Origin: Rotaria macrura
Taxonomy: Eukaryota; Rotifera; Eurotatoria; Philodinida; Philodinidae
Length of the DNA stretch: 64,000 nucleotides
Assembly (NCBI GenBank): GCA_900239685.1
Contig: OENT01000045.1
Span: 1 to 64,000 of the forward strand
Direction: 5' to 3'
Positions 1-9,700 of this stretch are shown here, piece by piece. A program made the translations under genes and the position numbers. A model generated the notes under the pieces. That model was not told the origin of the DNA. It searched no databases and saw nothing but the letters and a program-made list of their open reading frames with translations. Each line of letters starts with the position of its first letter. Position 1 is the first letter of the stretch.

Positions 1-1898
1 AAACTATCTTCTCACTAAACTAAATCATCGATATAGTATACATATAGATATGGATGACTAACGAGAAAGGAAAACAGAAAGTAAACACAACGTGGAGGCT
101 GTTGGGACGATAGATATCGTCCCTTAACAGTCTTCCCCACACAGAAAAAGAAAAGTGTGTCGGCACACTTGTGATTGAGCGCCGAAGACGTGAACCAAAG
201 ACAAAAATTGGAATCGTTCAACACCCATTTCCTTCAGCGTTAAATTTCATGTGAGTATAAGAGCGCACACCGATTGTCAGCAACCAAAAACCAGTAACGA
301 ATGAATATAAATCAATCTTCTTTGTTTTTTGACGACGAACGAGCGTTCTCGAGACATTTATGATTTACGAGCGATTGTTTCTCGAGCAACTACTTTCCAT
401 AAGTAGTTGGGTTTTTTACCAACGAATGATTTTGATATTCATTACGATTAACTTGTAATAGCCATGACATCAATTTCTTCCGATCGTTATAACAGCATCT
501 AACAACTAATTGATGGACTATCCTGAATACAGGATGTCCCACTGTTAAATGAGACCGTTAGATCGAAAGAGCTTAAAAAAATACATACAGTAGGAAAAAA
601 TGGGATTGCTTCTAGTATTCCTAATGACAAAACAGGGTCCGAACATAATGTAAAAGATGAAAAACCAGGCTTTTTGAGTTTTCGAGTATAACGCACCCTG
701 CTTTTTACAGTTTTAAAATCGTAGATCGATAGAGCATAAAAAGTTACGTATATTAGGAAAAAATGGCCTTGCTTCTGGTATTCCTCATGAGGAAACAGGG
801 ACCAAACATGGTTGAAGACAGGAAAAAAGCTATTTTTGACCCCTCGATCTGAAAGTATCAGGCAAATTCATTGTGGAAAACATATTTTCTGTTCGTTTTC
901 AGATAGAAGATGTAGTTTCACATATATAGTGTACATTTCGAAAAAATCCTACGGTGCAAAGGCGTCGACAGGAAGTTGAAAATTGACAATACCGTTGCGA
1001 AAGGTCATCTTGAAATCTGAGGCTTACACAACTAAGAAAATGTTCAAGGACCTCATAATGTTGATATTCGTAATCAGCGCACTTAACTCTATAAGCTGGA
1101 ATACATTTCACTTGAGTTTTGAAAAATAAATTTTTTTGCCATCCCTGTGAGGGACCACAGAGCAGAAAATTATTTTTAAAGCAATTTGAGAAAAAAACTT
1201 ATGCAACATGATGAGAGTCTAGACCTAACTTCAATCCAATAAAAACAGCTCGATTTTGTTGAAAGCAAAAAACGGCCTTATCCGCCATACTCCTTTATCA
1301 ATCGAAGTCATAGCCGCTCAGTAATATCTAACGGAAACCTGAATGAACAGTGCTAAGACAGCATATCTACATGTTTTGACAAAAGCGATTACATTCAATT
1401 TACAAACTGCATCAACAAAGAAAGGACATCCACGAAACCAACTTGGAAACACATGATACTGCTTAAAAACTCTAGTGAAAACCCGTGTTGTTACGAAAAC
1501 ATCATGAGAACATGTTATTTGCTAGTATCCACTAGAAAAGTTTCATTTCAGTGGACTTCTAGATCAAACTAAATCTTTTTTGATCAGACCTATTCTCGGA
1601 ATAAGCCACTTGAGTAACGTTCTTTCTCAAACTAATCATCGGATGAGACAGTAGATTTCGATATCCTCGCATAATTTTGGAAACATCAATGCAAACAGAA
1701 AATGACAGGAAACAACAACAAAAATCTCGTTTCATTACACAGGAAGCTACCTTCACTTAAGAAAAGAACATGACATACCTTTGTCACACTACCATGAATC
1801 CGATCAAAGTGAGCTTCTGATACCATCCATCAGAAAAACTTCAAAACAAATGAAGCCATCCGCCAGATACGTTGAGAAGAGCATATATATCACCTAAA
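1..1898. other. gene-free left edge
   Basis: I see no open frame with family resemblance or exon-like structure on either strand. The only structure found is the duplicated ~163-bp unit listed separately. The rest is AT-rich unique-looking DNA. Confidence 0.5.
543..870. repeat. two diverged tandem copies of a ~163-bp unit
   Basis: The segment TAGGAAAAAATGG at 591 recurs at 754, followed in both by CTTGCTTCT(A/G)GTATTCCT, then an A-rich tract and AACAGGG(T/A)CC. The GATCGA(A/T)AGAGC(A/T)TAAAAA block upstream is also shared. The spacing gives a 163-bp period. The copies differ at many positions, so the duplication is old. The origin is unknown. Confidence 0.7.
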
Positions 1899-2257
1899 CC
1901 CAGGAGAATCATTCCGAACATTGGATCCGATCGGATCCGACTGGCATCCGATCATGTTTCTATCGGAGTTTCTCTTATCCGACGAAATCCCATCGGATTC
2001 CTGGTTGCGATTCCTGATTCGGATCCCTAGTGTTGGATTTTATCGAATCCTACTATCGGAATCCGATTGGATTTCATCGTTTAATCAGACAGGCCTCTAT
2101 TGTTGGGTTTAAATGCTAATTCGTACTCAAATAAGAAAATAGGTTTCTTCCGTCGGATCCGTTACTATTTCCACAACCCGGATTCCCATAATATTTCATC
2201 GGATCGTAGGATCCGATGGGATCCGATCGGATTCGGTATGGGATTCATTCACCTGGG
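1899..2257. mobile_element. MITE copy 1 (CCCAGG-ended, TCGGAT-rich)
   Basis: This 359-bp element begins CCCAGGAGAATCATTCCGA and ends with the inverse of CCCAGGTGAATGAATCCC, giving imperfect terminal inverted repeats. The flanks end in AA on both sides, consistent with a 2-bp target duplication. The interior contains over a dozen TCGGA/TCCGA motifs and several GGATCC palindromes. A second copy at 5871-6208 is almost identical from about 2000 to the right end. Neither copy has coding capacity, so it is non-autonomous. The superfamily is not identified: CCC..GGG ends recall piggyBac, but there is no TTAA. Confidence 0.75.
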
Positions 2258-2488
2258 AACCAACCTATCCGAAAACTGTTTCCTGCTGAGAAAGGAAACG
2301 CAATAAACGTGATTCGAAGAAACGATCGACTGAAAATACAGAATTGACGGAAAGGGAGATCCGAATACACCTAATTGGCGGAGAGAGCGATTCGATAAAA
2401 CCTAACTGGTCTAAATTCCTGCTCAAAGTACCTGGCTCGTGTTTAATTCCTAGCGTGAAATCTTCATATTTTCTTTTGGCCTTTGACC

Positions 2489-2521
2489 CAAGCAAGCAAG
2501 CAAGCAAGCAAACAAACAAAC
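2489..2521. repeat. (CAAG)n/(CAAA)n microsatellite
   Basis: About five CAAG units run straight into about three CAAA units. Confidence 0.9.
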
Positions 2522-2652
2522 GTATTCTAATTCGTTTGAACTTCCCTTCAATCGAGGGAATTAGTTAATAGTATGTTCTTTCATTCGAACTCACTTCATT
2601 CGTAGAAAAATATTAAGTAATAGTATTTTTATATCTGATTTGCTCATGCCTA

Positions 2653-2735
2653 CCCAGGTCGAAGAATTCAGTGACCAGGAATCCGGTCCGGATTTTATAT
2701 CGGATTCCGGGTCACTGGATTCCCAGTTACTTCCG
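2653..2735. repeat. hairpin-forming relic related to the CCCAGG MITE
   Basis: CAGTGACCAGGAATCCGG at 2669-2686 is almost perfectly the reverse complement of CGGATTCCGGGTCACTG at 2701-2717, with a 14-base loop. Just upstream, CCCAGGTCGAAGAATTC (2653-2669) resembles the MITE terminus, and the GGATTCC/TCCGG vocabulary is the same. It may be a decayed third member of that family. Confidence 0.45.
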
Positions 2736-4080
2736 ATCGAATCTTGTAGGTATTAAGGCGACACGATAGGATCCAATTACTCACCTTCGTTCTGGGTAAA
2801 TAGTTGCGTGAAAAGAGAGAATTATATTCTTGTTTCATACATAATTGGTACATTTTTAAATTTAATTCCTTTCACAAGAATAATAATCATTCATATTGAT
2901 CCCTACCATGTTACGATAAACTCGCCCCATTTTTTGTAACAGGCTTCTAATCCGGTAACTTATATTACCTGATTCAAGTCGCACGAGCACAGATTCACAT
3001 TAAAATTTTAGCATTAGTCTTTAAATTTTACTTCATTCCTTACATCAATGGAAAGATCAATTTCCCCTTAATTCAAAACTTCTCTAGCCCAAATAACTAC
3101 ATCGACAATGGAAAACGTTGATATTCTTCCCTTTTGATGCAATTTTCTACTTTTTATCAGAAACAATTCTTGAGAGCAGATGATAATAATTTTTGTACAT
3201 AGTATTTTATTTTGTGTCAATAACTTCATAACGATAATGCAGAGTATTCTTCTCCTTCGGTATATTTTCGTATTACAGCTCACTCTGTTAATCAAAGCGA
3301 AAATTCATGCTTTTCATTTTACAACATATACCTTTTTTTATTTTAAAACATATATTTTTATATGCACAATGAATAATGCATGACGACATATACTGATAGG
3401 CTTTTGCCTTTTGATAGATAGTATTTTAAGTTATATCATTCAGTTCATACAGATCAGCATAGTTGTTCGTCATTCTACATATGCATTTGACAACTATTCA
3501 GTACCTTCATAAAGAAGAAACAAAATATGTTCGCGTTTTGTAACTGACTGTTCATCTTTTACATTATTCTAAAAGAAGAGACGTTGATATTATTTTCTCA
3601 CAGATGCTTTTCCTATTCGAGATCACACTATCCATGTCCGTCAGAATTTCTATTCTTCGGTTTCCTCCATTTTTTATCCTATCTCAATCAAGATACAAGA
3701 ACTAACAGAAATATTCTTTCTTTAATGAATTATTTTATTTCTTCTTACAGAGCTCATAAGGAATTATTGTGGGCTTTCTTTTATATAGTTTCCCAATTTC
3801 AGTGCTATGTATCATTAAGCAAAGTGATATGATATTCTTTTCACAAGTCACTTATTGTTCCAGAAAGTAGTCACTGACATAATATTCTTTGAGTGCAGAA
3901 TTTTTTACTTCTCCCTGTTCGCCCCTACTAGCGTTGAATCATATTTTTCCTCTCAACGATGCAAGCAACAAAATTAGTCTCCTCGGGCTACAACTGATTT
4001 CCCCCCGGTAACATATATTTCTTAATCCCATAGAACAGATTACCAAACACTACACATCCCGACGTTAAACTTTACAAATT
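2736..4080. other. AT-rich stretch, nothing recognised
   Basis: Short frames here (for example 3180-3383 and 3584-3832) have low-complexity, hydrophobic translations typical of AT-rich noncoding DNA. No splice-linked coding pattern was found. Confidence 0.5.
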
Positions 4081-4084
4081 ATCA

Positions 4085-4440
4085 ACCGTTCAAAAAAAAA
4101 ACTTTCCTTCCCCGAAAAATCTCGACCGAAAATTTGCGAATTCAGACTTCAGATTCGGATTCCCCGACCCAGATTCACTTTCGTCAACCCTCATGAAACA
4201 TCAAACGTTTCACAGAAAAACACTTTCTATCTCGAAAAATCTCATAAAAATTTGTGAATTCTGAAATCAGATTCAGATTCCCCGACTACGATTTCCTTTC
4301 GTCAACCTTTATGATATATAAACCGTTTCTCAAAAAAACTTTTCCTTCCTCGAAAAAACTCAACTCAAAATTTCTGAAATCTGACTTCAGATTCGTATTT
4401 CCCTACCCCGCTTTACTTTTGTAAAGTTTCGTAGAAAAAC
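4085..4440. repeat. three diverged tandem copies of a ~119-bp unit
   Basis: The block CAGATTC(G/A)(G/T)ATT(C/T)CCC occurs at about 4150, 4268 and 4388. In each case it is preceded by an A-run, then CTTTC..TCGAAAAA and AAAATTTG/CTGAA, and followed by CTTT(C/T)GT(C/A)AA. The spacing is 118-120 bp. The copies are well diverged. Confidence 0.7.
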
Positions 4441-4560
4441 TGCGAAAGTTTTTGATACGGTTACGAATAGGCGATGTTTTTTCGACCTGCCACAGACAGA
4501 CAAACTATTTTTTCATATGACCCTCCTTACAGTCAAGGAATACGTCTCCAGAAATACATA

Positions 4561-5267
4561 CAGTGAAACCTCTCTATAGTGGACACCTTTCGGACTTTCC
4601 AAAATTATCCACTATACAGAGGTGTCCTCTTTAGAGAGGTTAAGTCTTTTTTTAAATACTGCGATGAAACACAGACTTTTCAATGTGTGCGGGACTATGA
4701 GTAAGATAATTAAATTTACTGCACTTTTATCGATCTTTCGTTCATGATTATATTTTCACAAACAAAAAACAACAAAAACAGAAAAAATCAGCAATGAGAA
4801 AAATAGTCTGTAATAGAACTTTGTTGAACCGCTTTTGAATCAAGATAAATGTCAGTTAATTGCGATTCTAGATCAGATATAAGATTGTGTAATTGAGTTT
4901 GTTCGATAGAAGCAAAAAGATGAAGTTTTCTCATCATTTCGAGTGCTTCAGATAAATTTGGTGGTTGTTCTACTAAAGCTTCTTCTTCTTCTTCGTTATC
5001 ATCTTCAGTAACTTGTATATAAGTTTTAAGATGTTCATTATCTTCCCATCATTAAATGTTGGAATACAGGAATCAATGTTCACTATAGAGAGGTATTTGG
5101 TATGAAAGGGAGTGAAATGAAAGTGTCCACAATAGGAGGTGTCCACTTAAGAGAGTGTCCACTCTGTAGAGGTTTAAATCCAGCAAAAGTGCTCCGTCGG
5201 ACCTCAAAGTGTCCACTATAAGGAGGTGTCCACTATAGAGGAGTGTCCACTAAGGGAGGTTATACTG
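4561..5267. mobile_element. deleted pogo/Tigger-type DNA transposon (707 bp)
   Basis: The left end is CAGTGAAACCTCTCTATAGT and the inverse of the right end is CAGTATAACCTCCCTTAGTG. Both are flanked by TA (4559-4560 and 5268-5269), the target duplication of Tc1/mariner/pogo elements. Further GTGTCCACTATAGAG-type subterminal repeats lie at 5120-5250. The interior holds only the tail of a transposase on the minus strand, so the element is a non-autonomous internal-deletion derivative. Confidence 0.85.
4788..5037 (-). pseudogene. C-terminal remnant of a Tigger/pogo-like transposase
   Basis: Reading the minus strand up to the TGA at 4788-4790 gives about 80 residues without a stop. They include an acidic run (EDDNEEEEE), a leucine/glutamine-rich helix and the ending QQSSITDYFSHC. 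A QSSITDFF-like tail preceded by an acidic patch is characteristic of CENP-B/Tigger transposases. Further upstream in this frame a stop and the right-hand repeats follow at once, so the DNA-binding and DDE catalytic domains are missing. This is a relic, not a working gene. Confidence 0.75.
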
Positions 5268-5419
5268 TATTACTCTTTTTCTCTTATATTCACTATGACT
5301 GAATTGGTAAACTTCGAGAACCTGATCCTTGATTAGTCAATTTTTGGGTCATCCAATTCTTCTTGGCCAAGTCATGGAGCTGATCAATTACTGCTCAGGA
5401 TCGCAACTGAGATTAACTA

Positions 5420-5735
5420 TCCTGAGTGGAATCGCGAAACAAAGAAATCTCATTGGCTGCTACGGCCACACCCGAAATATGATTGGTCGAAACAGTCTTG
5501 TGAAAATACCACTTTGGCTGAAGCCCCGACCGAAAATATTGGTCCCGGACGGAATCGCGGAGCAAACTAATCTGACAGGCTGCTACGGTCAAATCTCGAA
5601 ATATGATTGGTCGAAACACCCTTGCCAAAATCCCTCTTTGACCGAAACCCCGACCGAAAATAACCTTCCTGGACGGAATCGTCGAGCAAACAAATCTGAT
5701 TGGCTGTTACGCCCACACACAGAAATTTGATTGGT
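5420..5735. repeat. ~123-bp tandem repeat, about 2.5 copies
   Basis: GGCTG(C/T)TACG(G/C) recurs at about 5456, 5579 and 5702, each followed by GAAAT(A/T)TGATTGGT(C/T)GAAA. In the first two copies CCCCGACCGAAAATA precedes the next GGA(C)GGAATCG. The frames that cross this region are products of the repeat, not genes. Confidence 0.75.
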
Positions 5736-5870
5736 TGAAATCCGCGAGTAAAGAAAACTGATTGGTCGTAATTCGTTGCTGTAGGAGAACTGATTAGTAG
5801 AAGTTAGATCTCGAAGGAGCCTGTTTTTATTTTTTCTGAAATTGACCTTTGACCCTGACACAGACAGACA

Positions 5871-6208
5871 CCCAGGAGGATCATTCCGACCGTCGGATCC
5901 GATCATACTTCTATCAGAGTTTATCTTATCCGACGAAATCCTATCGGATTCCTGGTTGCGATCCGAGATTTGGATCCCTAGTGCTGGATTTTATCGAATC
6001 CTACTATCGGAATCCGATTGGATTTCATCGTTTAATCAGACAGGCCTCTATTGTTGGGTTTAAATGCTAATTCGTACTCAAATAAGAAAATAGGTTTCTT
6101 CCGTCGGATCCGTTACTATTTCCACAACCCGGATTCCCATAATATTTCATCGGATCGTAGGATCCGATGGGATCCGATCGGATTTGGTATGCGATTCATT
6201 CACCTGGG
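5871..6208. mobile_element. MITE copy 2 (CCCAGG-ended, TCGGAT-rich)
   Basis: This 338-bp element has the same CCCAGG..CCTGGG ends as copy 1 and is nearly identical to it over most of its length. The main difference is a shorter left part. The left flank CAGACAGACA and right flank CAAACTATT match an uninterrupted CAGACAGACAAACTATT at 4494-4510, which acts as an empty site and implies duplication of CA. It has no coding capacity. Confidence 0.8.
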
Positions 6209-6418
6209 CAAACTATTCTTTTTTCATATGACCCGCTTTTCAATCAAGGAAAAAACATTTGCCATTTTTGTTTTGCATAAGTTTACATGACCAAAATATT
6301 TTTTTGTTTGATTCTTAATATTAATAGGTTTCTTCATGCTTACATGTGTATTCAATGATTTCATGCTTGAATGCTTCGACTTTATTCTAATATTCACATC
6401 GAACAACAAACATAAATA

Positions 6419-7142
6419 ATGGATACGGTGATCGGGGACAGTAAATACGTGACAATTGCATTATCTGAGCATAATAAATCATTGAATGAAGTAAATCAAA
6501 AGTGTTTAAATATGTGGACCATAGGCCAAACAAAAACTAAACCAACATCAGCCCAAATTCGTTCCATCGTTGAATTTATCATCTTCGCTCTGGCCCCTAT
6601 GATACCACGTGAATAATGATGAAACTTTATTCAATAGTTGATTCGTTGTTTTTTCTCTTCTTTTCAAAGTGGTTCAATTATATATGGGTTATCGATATGC
6701 AGATAATTGTCCAGTTGATTGGCATATTCCATACTATTTAATTGTCTCGGGTATTGTTGGCATTGTTGTTATACTGCTTGTTATCATTCAAAGTCTTCTA
6801 ACAGCTAAAATTTCTATCAAATATCACGAAAGAACACCAGCATTAGTTCCTGCTGTTAGTCTTTTTTGTGTTACATCCCTTACGACTGTACTTCTTCTAT
6901 TCTTCTTTGTTTGGTTCATCACTGGATGCTACTGGGTATTTCGTTCTTGGAATGGGGTACAATATATTCAACCACAACATCTAGACTATTGTCATCCAGT
7001 CGTTTATCATTTTGCTTTTTGGTTACTTTTTATTTCGTTGATTTTTAAAATTCTATCCTTTTCTCAATCATGTGCGAAAGCTTGTATTGGAATAGTAACA
7101 TTGACTAATATCAAAACATTACCGACTATCATGAAATACTGA
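6419..7142 (+). CDS. TMEM272-like four-helix membrane protein A
   Basis: Two exons, 6419-6608 and 6670-7142, are joined by a 61-bp GT..AG intron and encode 220 residues. The N-terminal ~50 residues are polar. The rest has four hydrophobic stretches: about residues 50-65, after the CPVDWHIPYYLI block, a third ending near FFVWFITGCYWVF, and a last one after DYCHPVVYHF. The Cys-Pro-x-x-x-x-Ile-Pro motif, the W-F-I-x-G-x-x-W segment and the Y-C-H residues match animal TMEM272-like proteins, whose function is unknown. The splice choice is set by alignment with the paralogue at 8548-9524, which has its intron at the same place (IIP|I). It probably sits in the plasma or an internal membrane. Confidence 0.75.
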
Positions 7143-8547
7143 ACAGCTAGAGTTTTTATATCTGTGATTAACTTCTTGCATTCATTATCGTTCATGAATA
7201 TATAACAAAGCAGTTACTATCCTCATCAATATAGTTAATGAAGGAACACATTTGAAAACTGAATAACAAATTTGTTCAATGAGATAATGATTCATACAGC
7301 TCACTAAGCGTGTGTCTACATTAAAATAATACACATTATTACTTATTTGAATAGGGTTTAAAAGTAGAACTGAATATTTTCTCTTGATTGATATCAAATA
7401 TCTATGATTAATTGCATTGTGCACTCAGTTTATAGGCCAAGATGCAATATGAATAATGTGTAATAAACGGATTACACAACTGTAGAACGATCTATTTAAA
7501 TGCAATAAATCTATAGAAATTAAATAGCCTCTAACAATGTGAGCATGACCAGCTAATTCATGCGAGCTTCTTTTCTTTAACGTTCCCCCGTTTAAAAGAT
7601 ATGAAATTCATTCATTATCATCCCAAGATTTACTCGATAGCTTCTATTTAATAATTGTAATTGAGTTGCTCATTCTGTCATTAACAAATCTACAATTTAC
7701 GACATTAATAATTTCTCAAAATGTATGACAGATTCTTCTCATCCTTTATCAATTCACGCTGGAACCAAAAGTACCCAGGAACTTACTAATAAATCGAAAA
7801 ATATTATATTCTATTGCCAAGATCATTATGTGTAAATGTTTGGAGTGGACAGTAAGAAATTCTTTCACGATCTTACACTATTTTTCTTCCCATTCACACA
7901 ACAGAAAAACATCGACAACGACGAAACCAATTTACTTGATCTTGAATATTACGAAAAAGTGTACTTGCACAATGATGAAGCTTTTATTTTGACTAAAAAA
8001 ATAAACAATATTATTATTCGATCCATAGATTTATCGAGTACTTACCTATTGTTGTTTACCTAGAGAACGAAGTAATAGAATAGAAAAAAATCAGCACCGG
8101 CGAAGAATACAGAATGTCAAGCATGTCTCTTCTAAGAATCAGTCTACATTCAATCCATTAGTTTCAAAGAAACCGTTCACTTTGTTTTTATAAATGTGAC
8201 GTACACTGACTATCCTGTAAACTAGTCAGAATGGCCGTGCATACTATCGCCAACAAGAAACGTAAAAAGAAAGCAGAAAGATGCAACACATACATTTCAA
8301 TCTCAGAAATGCATTAGTCGCCAAGATGCAAGTGAAAAAAATAAACGACCTTGATTGTCAATCGATGAAAAATAAAAAAGAAAAACAAACGAAAAGTATC
8401 GTGAAATATATAATACAGAACAGTTTACTGCGTATTTTTCTTTCTTTAAGTGACATAAGAATTGATTATCATTTGAAGCTAAAGTATTATATTGGACGCC
8501 ATACTTCTACTGTCTACTTATATATAGAATTTTTGTAGTACAACAAG
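7143..8547. other. spacer between the tandem TMEM272-like genes
   Basis: 1.4 kb without a supported gene. Short frames at 7836-8063 and 8281-8538 lack family resemblance. They could be decayed exon copies of the neighbouring duplicates, but I could not show this. A possible polyadenylation signal (TAATAAAC) for the upstream gene lies near 7461. Confidence 0.4.
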
Positions 8548-9524
8548 ATGATGACAACTACTAATGAACAAAAAGCTACTGATGTGGGACTAACACTAAC
8601 AGGAGCAGATCTTACCCATCCGGATGTATGTTCGAATTTACCATCAGTATCTGTACAGAATCGTCCTGACGATAAAACCAAAGCTCCACAAACAGTAGAA
8701 GTAAAAAATATTGCAGTCGAAGAAAAACAAAATTTAACCGCAACAAAAAAACGTAACAAGAATTCCGATGGTAAAAAGAAAACAACCGTAACTAGCATAC
8801 TTTGCCGATCACCAATATTGATTGTTAGTCTTTTGCTGGGACCAATTATTCCAAGTAAGTAATGTAATTTTCATCGATTAATATTCTCATGTGATTACAT
8901 TGAAAAATAGGATTTCATACTTGAATATTTCGAAACGAAGAGGGTTTCATAATATAGTTGTTATTGCTTTCTAACATTTGATACTAACAAGCTGGAAAAT
9001 ATTGACATTTATTTATATTTACAGTTGCTCAATTAGTGATCGGTCGCACTTATTCACAACAGTGTCCAATCGATTATCGTATTCCACATTATTTAGTCGT
9101 GGCAGGTGCTGTCGGTATCACTGCTAATATATTGAATATTATTATGAGTCTTCTGAAATTATATTTGAAATCAAAGTCAAATGGTGATGTAACTAGTTCG
9201 TCAAACATCGGAGCTAGCTGTGGCCTGTGCGGTCTTTCATTTGTTGTACTCTGTCTTCTCATTTTCCTCTTTGGCTGGTTTATTGCTGGTTATATTTGGA
9301 TATTTAGTGTATGGAGTACAGTCCAATTTAGTAATACAGAAAATAGTGATACAAAAAAATCTCATTATTGTCATTCAACATTATATCGGTTTGCAATTAT
9401 CATATTTTTTCTAAAAGTTTTATTTCTAGTAATGAGTTGCTGTTGTGCCTGTGTTCAAATACCTAGGCATATAAGCGACCAAAAAAAAAGTGTTGCTGTA
9501 CCTGTGCCAACGACGGAACCATAA
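8548..9524 (+). CDS. TMEM272-like four-helix membrane protein B
   Basis: Two exons, 8548-8854 and 9025-9524, are joined by a 170-bp intron with a GTAAGT donor and encode 268 residues. The N-terminal ~85 residues are hydrophilic, Lys/Thr-rich and probably cytosolic. Four predicted membrane helices follow. The CPIDYRIPHYLVVAG block, the FLFGWFIAGYIWIF segment and the YCHSTLYRF block align directly with gene A 1.4 kb upstream, and the intron is in the same position and phase, so the two arose by tandem duplication. The third-helix region is Cys-rich, as is the short cytosolic tail after the last helix (CCCACVQ). The function is unknown; the assignment to TMEM272-like proteins rests on motif resemblance only. 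Confidence 0.8.
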
Positions 9525-9700
9525 TCAAAACTAGAAAATCTCATGACAACGAATGTTTTTCTTTTATTATAAAAATTGTAATTTTGATTGATAAAGATCA
9601 TTTTTCACATTTTCCCCGTTACACTAGTAGAGAAAACATGTATCTGTTTTCACAATTTGATGAGCAGAAGAAGAAAAGAACTGTATGACGTTTGCCGTAT

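Noticed and set aside
5329-5906. Frames of 133 and 105 residues on both strands
   Set aside because: They span the 123-bp tandem repeat. Repeated peptides and simultaneous openness on both strands argue against coding.
5842-6070. Overlapping plus-strand frames of ~73 residues resembling those at 1921-2306
   Set aside because: They lie inside the two MITE copies. The shared protein sequence reflects the repeat, and several frames are open at once.
7836-8538. Two short plus-strand frames between the TMEM272-like genes
   Set aside because: No family motif, no splice partner and no membrane segment like the neighbours. They are kept only as possible relics.
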